Source: Geosiphon pyriformis
Taxonomy: Eukaryota > Glomeromycota > Glomeromycetes > Archaeosporales > Geosiphonaceae
Direction of reading: 5' to 3'
NCBI GenBank assembly: GCA_016748015.1
Contig: JAAOMT010000328.1
Span: forward strand, 315,620-379,619
Length of the DNA stretch: 64,000 nt
Shown here: positions 46,603-57,659 of the stretch, piece after piece
Layout: each line of letters begins with the position of its first letter
Numbering within the stretch: position 1 is the first letter of the stretch
Program-made: the position numbers and the translations under genes
The notes under the pieces: generated by a model
Seen by the model: the letters and a program-made list of their open reading frames with translations, nothing else
What the model was told of the DNA's origin: nothing
Database searches by the model: none

Positions 46603-48645
46603 ATGTCAAAGATGTTATCATAAACTGAAAAATTTTTATTATTATTATTGTCATCATCATCATTATTTATATCATTATTATCTGATACTTTTTCTAAGCA
46701 GCCCATTCACACTTCTTTTTTAGGTTTGTTATTTCTTTCTGCATTATAGAAGTTATAGCACCAACAGCTTTAATTTGCTTAGCCAATCCAGCCACACTTT
46801 TTTTTATTGACACATCTATGGCCAACAGATTCAATTAAAAATTTTATCAACAAAGAAAGTTTACTAAGATGAAATTCCAAAAAAGCCAATTTAGATTTAA
46901 CAGCATTATTGGGAGTGGAAAGAACAACAGACAACATGAATGTTGAAGCTTTCGAAAGATCACCAAAAGCTAAGTCCATATCAACAGTAGCAACAACAGA
47001 AAAAACTACAAAGACAACAGCTTTGGCATAAGATTTAAATTTAGCAAATAAAAATTTAAAAACTTTGGGACCACTAGCAGAGTTAAAAGAAAATTTGGAA
47101 GGAAAAGGTAGTGACATTTTGCAGTCTATAACCAAATAATTCAAGTCTTAATACTTGTAGTAGCAGTGATATTCAGGAGTTTTTTACCAGATATAACAAT
47201 TATACAAGATACCAGTTTTTGACATAGCAATATCCAAAGATTCCAAGAAATTAAAGGTAATCACAACATAACATTAACATTAGTATAATTCAAGAGAACA
47301 AAAAATGAAACATGTTTGGCCACCAATTTGAAAGACCAACTTATTTATCTTAAAGACAGTATAGCCAAAGAAAAGATTAACCAACTTAGCTTTAAAGACA
47401 TCTCTTAAAGTAATAACCTTTTTTTGGTTAACAACAGAGAAAATTCTAATACTGACTTTTCTAACCAGAACAGACCAGTAAATAAAAGCAGCAGCAGCAG
47501 AAAAAGTGTCTTTGAATTGAATTACAGCATACTGCCACAAGTCAGCAGACTTTAACTTAACTAAAGTGGCAACACCAAAAATGTCAAAAGCAGCTTTGAT
47601 GTTATCAGAAGAGATACTCAAAGGTACATTATAAAATACAACTAACAGAGGAAAGAAAAAAACAGAGGCCACACCAAAAAACCATACAATCTTAAAAGTG
47701 GTCAAAAAAACTTCATTACTAATGGTCATTTTGGTGGCACTATTTAGACTCTTTTGAGATGCAAATTCCATACAAAACAACTTAACAGTATATGGTAAAA
47801 CTGATTTAAGCCCAATACAACCAGACAACAACTAAAATAAAAAACTAAACAGGGCCATTTTAATCTTATATGTAGCACCAAACACTAGAATAGAGGCCAC
47901 TCATTCAAAAAACTTTTGGTGACTATTTACATTCACTCAAGCATCACTATCAACAACACCAGAAATTGGAGGAGGAATAGTTGATTCTATTTTCATCTGA
48001 TCAGTCCAATCTTTGAGATTATCTAAAGTGATAGACTGTTTTGCTTCTATTACAGATAATGATTTGCTAAAAAGTACCACATCAGACAATACAGCCAGTA
48101 ATTAATTTTGTTCTATCTTGAAAGATGTACTATTGCTGTTGTTATCTATATCAAGAAGAGAGCTGGCTGCTGCTATGGAGATCTTTTCTAACCACAAAAA
48201 GGTTTGGTGTTATCATAGCAATTACAAATGCCTGCTGCTGTTTTTTGGCTTTTTTGGCTTTTTTAGCTATTTGTAAAGCAATAGTAGTAGTAGTAGTAGT
48301 AGTAATAGTAAGAGTAATAAGAGCAGAAAAAACCAACTTGTTAACTAGTCTGTTATTAAAAATCTTTGGGCTTTTAAAAGTGGTAGAAACAACATTGAGA
48401 CTAATCTGAATGTGTTTTTTTGAAAGAATTTTAACAAAAAAAAAATTACTAGCCAAAAGTAAAGAAAATAAACCAAAAACTGCTAAAGACAGCTTTTTAC
48501 TAATGTTTTTTAAAGGAAATGTAGTCAAAATATTTTGTCTAGCTGTTTCAATAACAAAGAGACTTTTTTGTGTTAAAACTTTATTAGTTATTATAAAAAA
48601 AGTAATGTTTGCAACTTTTTTACTTTTAGTTTTTGTTATGGTCAT
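46603..48645 (-). pseudogene. LINE ORF1 (RRM and zinc-knuckle protein), minus copy
   Basis: Read down from 48645: a Lys/Thr-rich N-terminus (TKTKSKKVANITFF, PLKNISKKLSLAVFG), then at 47831-47280 an RRM-like region (FYNVPLSISSDNIKAAFDIF, YAVIQFKDTFSAAAAFIYW). A ruined zinc knuckle follows at about 47200-47150 (Cys to Tyr), then 47144-46779 (FPSKFSFNSASGPKVFKFLF, LSLLIKFLIESVG). Last is an Asp/Asn-rich tail with FSVYDNIFDIV. I recognise this as ORF1 of a LINE family in glomeromycotan genomes, an RNA-binding protein that accompanies the endonuclease/RT ORF2. Frames are broken and ORF2 is absent. Confidence 0.75.
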
Positions 48646-48689
48646 AAAAAATAGGAAAAAAAGAGTTTTTTTTTTTTTTTTTTAAATAG

Positions 48690-49767
48690 TCAATTTTCTT
48701 TTTGGCTATATTGTTTTTAAGATAAGTAATTTGGTTTTTTAAGTTGGTGGCTGAACATGTTTTATTTTCTGCTCTTCTAAATCATATAAATGTTAATGCT
48801 TTGTTGTGATTATCTTTGATTTTTTGGAATTTCTGAACATTGCTGTATTAAGACTAGTATCTTGCATAATTGTTATATCTGGTAGGAAACTCCTAGATGT
48901 CACTGCTGTTACAAGTGTCAAGACTTAGATTATTTGGCTGTAGACTACAAAATATTACCACCTCTCCCTTCCAAATTTTCTTCCAACTTTGCTAATGGCC
49001 TCAAAGTTTTCAAATCTTTATTTGCTGAATCTAAATCTTATGTCAAAGTTATTGTTTTTGTGGTTCTTTTTGTTGCTGCTGCTGTTGATATGGACTTGGC
49101 TCTTAGTGGTTCTTTCAAAGCTACAATATCTATGTTGCCTGTTGTTTCTTTTACTCTCAATAATGCTCTTAATGAACTTTTTTTATTAATAAAATCTATA
49201 GTTGAATCTGTTGGCTCTCTGGTTGTATTGATTACCAAATTGCTGTTTACTTCACTTACCATAGATATAACAGTAAAAAAAAGTGTGAGTGAATTGGCTA
49301 AACAAATTAAAGCTGTTGGTACTATAACTTCTATAATGCAGAAAAGAATAACAAATCTAAAAAAAAATATAAATGAGTCTGTTTGGAAGAAGTATTGAAT
49401 AATGATAATATAGATAATAATAATGATGATAATAATAATAATAATAATAATAAATATTTTTTAGTTTATGACAATATCTTTAATATTATAATATATTTAT
49501 AGAAAGATTAGTCCTCCAATATTAAATTCAATCCTTAAGAATAGTTATAAACTTGTTAGCATTATGAGTAAGATATATGAATTAGATATGTTTAATATAT
49601 AAGGTAGCATAAGTAGTACTAGTATGTAGTTAGGATTTTCTGCTTGTAGTTAGTTGTATCTTGTGATTTTGTATTATTGGGTAAGCTGACTTTATAAAAA
49701 TGTTACAATTCTGTAAACATAACTAATAAACATCCAGTGTGGCTATATATTAACATAAAAAAAAAAA
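48690..49767 (+). pseudogene. LINE ORF1 fragment, plus copy ending in poly(A)
   Basis: The same LINE family in the opposite orientation. From about 48700 it covers the end of the RRM region, the zinc knuckle (TPRCHCCYKC, 48889-48918) and the open frame 48934-49398 (PPLPSKFSSNFANGLKVFKS, KKSVSELAKQIKAVGT). An Asn/Asp codon repeat follows, then a 3' tail ending in 11 A's (49757-49767). No ORF2 lies between ORF1 and the poly(A), so it looks like reverse transcription of an ORF1-only or truncated RNA. Confidence 0.7.
49416..49455 (+). repeat. (ATA/AAT)n microsatellite
   Basis: Trinucleotide run in the LINE ORF1 copy, equivalent to the poly-Asn/Asp stretch of the protein. Confidence 0.85.
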
Positions 49768-49768
49768 G

Positions 49769-50200
49769 AACATTTACAAAAGATTTTTGATTTTTTCAAA
49801 AATGCTGGCCTTAAGATCAATCCTATTAAATCATTTTTTAGATAACAATCTACCCAGTTTTTTGGTCATTTTATTACAAAAGATAGAATTTTCTTTAATC
49901 CAGCCAAAGTTAAAAAAATTCAGAACATTAAACAACTAATGAATGTTTATAAACTATACTTTTTTCTGAATTGGCCTCTTATTATCACAAATTTATCAAA
50001 AATTTTTCCAAAATCACCTTTTTTCTTAATCAGCTATTCAAGAAAATCGTCAATTATCACTGAAGTACATATTAACAAAAAGCATTTAAAACTTTAAAAG
50101 AAAAATTGGTTACAGAATCTATTCTTATACAACCTAATTTAGATCAATCTTTTATTCTTTATACTAATATATGCAAAAAAAAACTTTTTTCTCTCTTTGA
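49769..50200 (+). pseudogene. Family-A RT fragment
   Basis: It begins abruptly after the LINE poly(A) and matches 41815-42215 of the family-A element: FDFFKNAGLKINPIKSFF, then FGHFITKDRIFFNPAKVKKI. It carries stops and a frameshift. It marks an older family-A copy into which the LINE may have inserted; the left continuation was not found. Confidence 0.65.
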
Positions 50201-50301
50201 CTGCTACCACACAATTTACTATGCCTCAAATTTGGAAAATAAGTTTTTTGCAAAGAAATCTTTAATTATAATAAATTTTTATTATCACAACAGACTTAAA
50301 A

Positions 50302-50548
50302 GTGTCTGATAACAATGTCAACTGTGAAGTAACACCAGTCACACAAAGAAGTACAAGTGAAGAGACTATTGATAGTGAATACCAAATGGAGAGAAACATA
50401 ACTTCCACTGCTAAAAAAGAAGATATTAATACTAATCCACGAAAATCATTAACTGTGAAAACTGCAAGACCTACTACACTTCTATTTAGATTTGAAACTA
50501 CCAATAGACTATTTGGAAGTGTGAACACAAATAGTGGAAATGATATGC
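50302..50548 (+). pseudogene. LINE ORF1, N-terminal part (split by the LTR element)
   Basis: The frame opens MSDNNVNCEVTPVTQRSTSE and is hydrophilic and Thr/Ser-rich. At 50548 it is cut by the LTR element. The same frame resumes at 60673 once one copy of the ATGC duplication is removed (...SGND-ML-FRITNTSKR). The protein is the nucleic-acid-binding ORF1 of a LINE whose RRM, zinc knuckle and endonuclease follow at 61.5-64 kb. An upstream start before 50302 is possible. Confidence 0.65.
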
Positions 50549-51447
50549 TATTACAAGTGATTATTTGAGGTCTCAAAATAAATAACAAACCTGTAATTTG
50601 ATGCTTAATAGCAATATTAATGGTGGTGATAATCTGAAGGTTTTGGTTGTCTGAAGGTTTTGGGTTGTCTGAAGGTTTTGGTTGTCTGAAAATTTTGGTT
50701 GAGTCTTTTGTATAATAGACAGAGATTCAAGTAATGGATTTTATTCGTAACTTTCCAAAACTGCAGTTTCATCAATTTCTTTCTTAGCATAATGGCTGGT
50801 AGTCATCCTGGTAAGCTATTCTCAATTAAGTATCTACCCTTATTTTTGGGTCTTTTACCAATGCTATATCTTGATGTCAATACCTCTGCATGTTAATCCT
50901 CTTAATCAAGTTAGTAATAAAAAAAATCAAAAAGAAAATAAAAGAAAATAAAAAAGAGAAATAAAGAAAATTAAAGAAATAAGCCAAAGCAGTTTGCAAG
51001 TTAGTATCTTATTAATAACCATGATCAATAGCTATTGTTCTAGTATGGTTTAAGTATTAATTTCTATCAACATAAAGTGTTGATAATAGAAGTAGATTGT
51101 AGATAACAAATAATTATTTTTATTGATATTTGTGAATTTGGAAGGTTACTTAGATTAAATCTAAACTGAGAGGTCTGTTTTTTTTACTTCTAATACTACC
51201 ACTATATATACATAATTGAGATTTCTCAATTCCTTAATTCTTCACATCAGGAATTCTGGAATTTCTGGAATCCTGCAATTCCTTTTGAGAAGAATCCTGG
51301 AATTCTGGAATCCTGCGATTCTTTGTATGAAAATTCTGAAATTCCTAGAATCCTACAATTTCTCTGAGAGAAATTTTACATCTACTGTGCCTATTTCTGA
51401 TTGGCTAATTTATATGCTAATATACTTCTTATATTCTATGAGTAACA
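50549..51447 (-). repeat. 3' LTR of the family-E element
   Basis: 899 bp, TATTACAAGTGATTATTTG...CTATGAGTAACA. It contains a tandem 'TTGTCTGAAGGTTTTGG' minisatellite (about 50632-50704, four units), TATATATA at 51203-51210 and the TTCnnGAA-rich array at 51236-51370. The purine tract on the minus strand of 51451-51463 (AAAAAGAAGAAAA) is the likely polypurine tract. Confidence 0.9.
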
Positions 51448-51479
51448 TTATTTTCTTCTTTTTAATATTAAGCTCCATC

Positions 51480-52300
51480 GAAATCTCCCAAATTTCTTAA
51501 TTCTAATTCTTTATCTTTGAGTATTTCTTGAACTTCTTTTTTGAGAATTACTTGTGTTATTCTGTTCTGTAATTCTTCAAATTGGGCATTGGTTATTTTT
51601 CTCATTTGGTTTACTATAATGGAGTCCATTTCTGAATTAAGTAAGATTTCTGGTCTGTCTTGAAATCCAGTATGTAGCTAATAAATGGCTCTTGCTTATG
51701 TAGTCAAATTGTTTTTTCTCACAAATTGTTTCAGTTGTTGCAGTATAGTTGTGTCAAATAATTGTTTTGTTTTATCCGTGTATAAGTTCTGAATGTTCAA
51801 ATATTGTTTCAAGTGAAAATAACAAAAGTTTCTTGGAAATTTGTGTATTCACCATTTTCAAGTCTCTTTAGTTAACTCTTGATATGTGGTAACACTTATT
51901 GGTTCTTCTATTGCCATTTTTATTTTCAAAATTATTTTGTCAATAGTGTTTTCTGTTTTCCTTTGAATTTTGTATTTGGGTATTTTTTTAGTATCTTGGT
52001 ATTAAATAGTTTATTGGTTAATAGTAATTTCCATATTCTGTTGTTGAATTAGTTGGAATAGTTGTTGTGCTAATGAGTAGATGTCATCAGTGATCTCCAT
52101 TTTTCTGAAGTCTTCTATTGCATTTACCATGTCTTTATATACTCTTTTATTGTTCAATTTTACATGTTTGATCCAATAATTATAATTGGTTCCAGATCTC
52201 ATGAAATTTCATCTGGTTGGACTAGTATTTGCTGTACTCTCAATTGTGGAATATTACTTGTGAATGGTACTATTATATAATAATATGGTTTCAGTCAATC
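51480..52300 (-). pseudogene. Type-1 ORF3 of the family-E element
   Basis: The minus frame from about 52300 contains RSGTNYNYWIKHVKLNNKRV, DFRKMEITDDIYSLAQQLFQ and near its end ITNAQFEELQNRITQVIL. Several stops. It is the counterpart of 834-1499 and of 20042-20850, between integrase and polypurine tract. No known domain. Confidence 0.55.
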
Positions 52301-52309
52301 ACCATGTGC

Positions 52310-53490
52310 TGCTTTGATTAAAATTTTGTTGTTTAATTTTAATTTATAAGCTCTATTTCCAAGAATTTTTTCTATGTAAAATGGTCTATACCATTTGGGA
52401 TCAAATTTTTTACTCTATTGTTTTTCCACTTTAGTATGATATAAAAGTACTTTGTCTCCAATCTTGAATTCAACTGGTTTATTTGGTAGTTGGTTATCAT
52501 GTCTTTTTTTTTGTTTTTTTTGTGACTTTTGGATGTTATCAGCTGCTCTTTACCATTTGTTTTCTAGTGTTTCCATTAAGTCATATGTTTTTCTTAACAA
52601 TGTTTTCTGAAAATTGTCTTCAGTTATTGGTTCTGTTGAATAAATGTTGACTTCTATCTCAATTGGTAATGTTGCTGTTCTACTATATACTAATTCAAAT
52701 AGTGTTGTTTGTGTAGTGTCTTGCTTCATTGTCCGATAAGCAAATAATACTGATGATATAAACAAATCTTATTTGTTTTGGTTTTCTTGGCTAATTTTGG
52801 CTATTGCTTCACATAGTGTTCTGTTAAACTTTTCAACTAACCCATTTGTTTGTGGATGGTATGGTGATGATAATAATCTTTTTATCCCAAATTTTTGACT
52901 TAATTCTGTCAATGTTCTATTTACAAAGTGAGTTCCTTGATCTGATAGTAGTTTTTTTGGACATCTGTGTTGACAGATTAAATCTTGATGAACAAATTTG
53001 GTAATAGATTCTGCATCTGCTCTTTGAATGGCTTTTGCTTCTGACCATTTAGTAAGATAATTCATGACTATTGCAATATATCTGTTGCCTCTGCTAGTTA
53101 TTGTTAATGATCCGACTAGATTAATTCTAATTTGATCAAATAGTTGTCCTACTTTGATCAGTCTCAATGGTTCACTGGGTTTTGTTCCTCTTTTTCTTTG
53201 ACAAACATCACAATTTTGAACATATTAGATGATATCTGGATACATTGATGGCCAATAATATCTTTTTCTAATTCTTTCTATAGTTGCTTCTTTATGAAAA
53301 TATTCTGCTGTTGGATTTGAGTGCATGTTGAACAAGATTGTCTCTTTTTCTGGTTCTGTAATTACTCTGGTTGGTTGATTTGGATTTCTTTTATTCTTTC
53401 GATATAATATATTTTGGTGTGTAATAAAATATTTGGATTGTTGTTTGATGTTGTTTTGTTCTTTTTGAGATAATTTCTTCTTAAACAATT
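52310..53490 (-). pseudogene. Integrase of the family-E element
   Basis: 53488-53225 carries the zinc-binding N-terminus (FNMHSNPTAEYFHKEAT, YYWPSMYPDI, then CDVC after a TAA at a Gln codon). 53167-52769 carries the core (LLSDQGTHFVNRTL, YHPQTNGLVEKFNRTLCEA), and 52765-52330 the C-terminal domain. The first catalytic Asp is Asn: the site reads RINLVG, compared with GIDLVR in the related element at 21.7 kb, explained by GGA to AGA and GAT to AAT. The second Asp and the Glu remain. It would insert the cDNA and generate the 4-bp duplication. Confidence 0.85.
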
Positions 53491-55150
53491 GAGTATTTAT
53501 ATAATATTGGAGTTGTTAATATTTTTGTATATTTATTTTTTTGTTATATTTTTTTTTTTTAGATTTGTCTCATTTGTAACAAACTATTGGCATTTTCATT
53601 TTTTTTTCCTTTTTATAATGTACTGTATATTTGTATGGTGCAAGTTCTATTTTCCATTGAGTATAGCGATTGTCTCCAAATTCTTGTTTCTGGATTGAAG
53701 TCAATCCTTTATGGTCTGTGTAAATGTCAAATTTTTGGCTTAAGTATTTTTTTTATTTTATTACTGCTCAGTAAATAGCTAAATGTTCTAGTGCTGGTGT
53801 TCTATAGTTCTTTTCCACTGAGCTCAAACTTTGACTAGCATATACTACTAGATGTTTTTTTTCATCCAGTCCTCTCTGTGATAGTACTGTTCCCAATGCT
53901 TGACTTAATACATCAGTAGTAATGATGAATGGTTTGCTGTAATTTGGATAAATCAATACTAGAGCTTGTATAAGCTTTTTTCTTAGTGTGTCAAAAGCTT
54001 CTTGCTGAATTTTTGTCCATTTATATTTTACATTCTTGGTTTGGAGTTGATGTAATGACTGAGCCAATTTAGAAAAATCCTTGATAAAGCTGTGATAGTA
54101 CCCTGTGAATCCCAAGAATGCTTTTAGTTCTGTAAGATTATTTGGTACTGGAAAGTTCTTAACAACTTTAATCTTGTCTGGATCTGTTTTGATGCCATTT
54201 TTGTTTATAACATGTCCCAAAAACTTGAGTTTAGTTTTCCCAAAGAAGCACTTATTTGTATTCAATTTCAGTCTTGCTCATCTTAGTCTCTTAAATACTT
54301 GTTAGAAATAGTGAAGATAATCATCAAATGTTTTTGAGAACATGTTGGTGTCATCCAAGTATATAACTACTGACTTCCACAATAGTTCAGTGTACACAAT
54401 TTCTATTAACCATTGAAATGTGGCTGATGTATTCATTAATCTGAATGGCATAACTTCAAACTCAAAATTTTTCTCTCTTGTGGTAAATGCTGTTTTCTCT
54501 TTGTCGGCTGGATCCATGGCTACTTGTCAGTAACTACTATCTAAATTCAGTGTTGAGAACCATTTATTTCTTCCAAAAGCATCAAATAATTCCTGTATTT
54601 GTGGAGTTGGATAACTATCTTTATGAGTAACACTATTGAGTTTTTTATAATCTACACAAAAGCAGATCTTCCCATTTTTTTTTCAGACTAGTATCACTAG
54701 TAATAATCATGGATTCATTGATGACTGAATTAGTCTATTGTCTAACATCTGGTTGATTTCTTGATGAATAATCTTATGGCTGGTTAATAGTACTTAATAT
54801 GCTCTTTGTTTGATTGGCATTGCATTTCCAGTCTTGATCTAATGCTGGATAATGTTGGTACAGCCAAATTCATTTTCACTAGCAAAGATATCACTAAAAT
54901 TGTTGAGTAATATTTTTAATTGCATCTGTTAGAATAGGTCTAGATTTTCTATGTTTATCTGTTCCAATTGTTCCAATTGGAGCAAATAACATTTGCTTTG
55001 TCTGTAAATGGTTTGTAATGTGATATCCACATATTCCAATTGTGTTGTAGATGGGAATTTTAATGTTTTTGGGGCTTTTGGCTTGTATATAAAGATTAGT
55101 GAGTCCAATTTTTCCTGATTTACAGATGGTGGCTTCTGCTTCAAACAATT
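53491..55150 (-). pseudogene. Reverse transcriptase and RNase H of the family-E element
   Basis: Read down: RT motifs including KTAFTTREKNFEFEVMPFRL and SVVIYLDDTNMFSKTF (54517-54302, YLDD box intact), then 54265-53768 with KCFFGKTKLKFLGHVINKNG, GFTGYYHSFIKDFSKLAQSL and the RNase H part IITTDVLSQALGTVLSQRG ... VEKNYRTPALEHLAIY. The upstream section (55148-54520) is broken by stops and frameshifts. The Gly in MPFGL is Arg here. It copies element RNA into DNA in Gag particles. Confidence 0.85.
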
Positions 55151-55189
55151 GAGCTTGATCCTTTACTTCTCTTTTTATGGCTAATATAT

Positions 55190-55960
55190 ACTGGTTATAT
55201 GGTGAAATGAAAATTGATTAATAGGTGGAGATAATTTCTCCCTTGTTAATAACTTCTTTTTCTGCCATATTGACTGGTATATCTATTCTACTTATGGATC
55301 TGAATCTCTGTATCCCTTTTGCTATTATTCCTAATTCTTCTCTGTTTCCCACTGGTGCTAACTAAGCTATTTTAACCAGAGACAGGAATATTGCCTGTGA
55401 TATTTTTTTATTTGGCTCTATTGTATAGGCTTTTTCTGAGTTATTTTGTAGTATTGTAATGATATTTTCTATGTATCCTGTATCAATTATTCTTTCTCTA
55501 ATATTTATTCCTTTTTTTTTTAAGCTACTCCTAGATGCTAGTTGAATCATTGTTGTTGCTAGAATTTCCAGTGCTATTTTGAGATCAATACAGATGCATG
55601 AATGTGGTTTCAATTTGATGACATTTTTTCCTGGATATCTCAGATCAAATTCTGCATCAGTATTATGCGTGCATTCTGACATGATACCTTCATTGTTATC
55701 ACTAAACCATTTCAGTTTTTGCTTCTTGGTGAGATTCAGAAGTGCAATATATTGTTTGTAGTTTAGATCAGGATTCAAATCTGAGTTTAAATTATTGTCA
55801 TTATTATTGCCATATTGAACAAAGCTGGAATTATTGTTTTTATTATTATCATTGTCAGAGTTTGAATCAGGATTGAAATTTGATTCTGATTCCAATGCAC
55901 AGTTGCTGATTGGTTTTTTCTCTTCTGGGATCGTATAGATCATGTGTGGTGGTGGATTGT
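55190..55960 (-). pseudogene. dUTPase-like domain inside Pol
   Basis: Frame 55943-55362 holds an acidic Ser/Asn-rich leader, then a trimeric-dUTPase pattern: HNTDAEFDLRYPG (motif 1), LASRSSLKKKG (motif 2), INIRERIIDTGYIENI (motif 3, with the usual Gly after Tyr-x changed to Glu), ISQAIFLSLVKI (motif 4 region) and, after a TAG, KGIQRFRSISR where motif 5 (RGxxGFGSTGR) would be. dUTPase hydrolyses dUTP and limits uracil incorporation during cDNA synthesis; retroviruses and some retroelements carry it. Several Gly are replaced by Arg or Glu, again G-to-A type, so this copy is probably inactive. Confidence 0.75.
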
Positions 55961-57070
55961 AAATGAAGTTACACTCATTACAATATTAAAAGTCATATGG
56001 GATCAAACAGTGGTCATATAGTCAAGTGTTTATTTGGGCTAAATGCTGCTTTTGTTTCTCTCTTGTTGGTGCCAAATTTTGGTAGTGTTCATGGAATTTT
56101 TTTGGGCCTGCTTCTAGGTCCAGGAAAGCATCTGGGTTGGGAATCAGAACAATATTGATTGGTTCCAAAGGGTTGTTCTTGATTTTCAATATTTTGCTGA
56201 ACATGGTATCTTCTACTTTGGCATTCACTATCCACCAGATCTTGTCCTTGTCATGTGAGTAACCATCCAAACAAGAGATTGCACAGTGCCAAATGGCAAT
56301 TATTGGCATACCACAACTTACCCAATCACTGATAAGGATTATGTACTGGCATAAAGTGTCACACAATTCTTCTCAACCAGGAATGTTATTCCATATTCCT
56401 TCATCAAGCAATTATTTGCTGCAAGCAAAACATGGTTCATTGTCCTACTTGTCTTGTTTTTTTGGGTAGCCATAGCATTCGCAATAGCAAGACTTGCAAT
56501 AGTAATGGGTTCACGTTTAGTAATCTTTATCTGGTACAATTCAAGCTCTCATAGAAGACAATTTCTTTTTGTAGTTTTTACACCTAAGAGAAATATAAAG
56601 TGGTTTTGGTCTGGTATTTGTTGAGTATGTATTTCTCCAACCACTTGTTACTGTAGTGTCATTGGTCTCTTCAGATATATCTTTTTTCTTTTCTTTCTTT
56701 TTTCTTTTGTTTTTTTCTTTCCAGTCTAGAATTAGTGGTATTTCACTTTGGTTGTTGTTAGTTCACATGTTTTGAACAGTCCTCCAGATAAGTTCTTCTG
56801 TGTACTTTTCTTTTTTTTGTACATTTTATGAAAGTATTGGCAGTAGCTCATTGTAGTCCTTATCAGCCCATAAGACTTGATAGGCTTCTCAAAAAGGTTT
56901 GCTTACTTCTTTTTTGAGTTCTATTAATAGTGCTAGCACATTGGTGGTCTTTAAATGATCATACATTGCTGCTGCTCATGTGTATTGGCTGTTTTGGCTG
57001 ATTTGCAACTTTTAAGTAGTTCAGTCAAGCATTGTATTGGTTTTGGACAGCCAATCATTTTCAACTAAAG
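55961..57070 (-). pseudogene. Cysteine-rich region between protease and dUTPase
   Basis: The minus-strand frame reads, after protease, ALVENDWLSKTNTMLD and AYQVLWADKDYNELLPIL. Then come paired cysteines (CKNYKKKLSS, YYCKSCYCECYGYPKKQ, CFAC, LCDTLCQYIILISDW), a segment 56366-56022 ending HEHYQNLAPTREKQK, and YCNECNFIYNPPP just before dUTPase. The CxxC pairs suggest zinc-ribbon or treble-clef modules. Many stops at Trp/Gln positions. I know a similar arrangement from glomeromycotan elements but no named domain for it. The frame at 56539-56339 is a shadow. Confidence 0.5.
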
Positions 57071-57077
57071 CTTGATA

Positions 57078-57656
57078 TTAAGTGGTCTCCATAACTAATA
57101 CTTTGATTGGCATGATGATGCCATTAATCTTTATAGAGAAGTCATTAATCTTGCTGATCAGAGTTTTGGTTGCTCTATTAACAGTAATTATGCGTGTGCT
57201 GACAGCGTGATCAACTTGGCAACCTAATTGGTCTATGAGTTGTTGTGTAATGATGCTGCCAGCTGATCTACTGTCTAGAATCAGTTTGATGGTATGGCCA
57301 TCAACTTTCATGTCAGTGTACATGGCAGTGATCAGTTTGGTGTCAAGAGCAGCTCCACTAAATAATAGAATAGATGTGGTTTCCTCGAGTTTGAAAGGAA
57401 AAATAGCAGCTAGGGATTTGTCATTGGAGATAGTTGCTGGTGGAATATTGCTAGTAAGTGGCTGCTTCTGGTTGTGTTCCAGATTATTGGATGGAGCATC
57501 TTCTGGGGTAACCAAGAGACTTAAATAGTTCTGAGAATTCAGATTTTGGGCATGGCTGGTGCCTAAATTCTGTTGATGAGATTCTGATTGTTGGGCTGAT
57601 GAACTGGAGATTAGTTGATGAACTATTATCACCAATCTCCAGTTTTTTTGTGTCAT
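57078..57656 (-). pseudogene. Retropepsin-like protease of the family-E element
   Basis: The open frame of about 190 codons has a Ser/Asn/Gln-rich leader and the protease core TDMKVDGHTIKLILDSRSAG, then SIITQQLIDQLGCQVDHA. The catalytic motif should be Asp-Ser-Gly; here it is Asp-Ser-Arg (GGA to AGA), predicted to inactivate it. The enzyme would process Gag-Pol. Confidence 0.8.
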
Positions 57657-57659
57657 TCT

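Noticed and set aside
37653-46606. ATAT/ATGT as the target duplication of a single element spanning all three LTRs
   Set aside because: The left flank is an integrase relic and the right flank a LINE, so the two flanks do not form one pre-insertion site.
50632-50704. CRISPR-like array of short repeats
   Set aside because: The units are contiguous without unique spacers and lie in an LTR, so it is a minisatellite.
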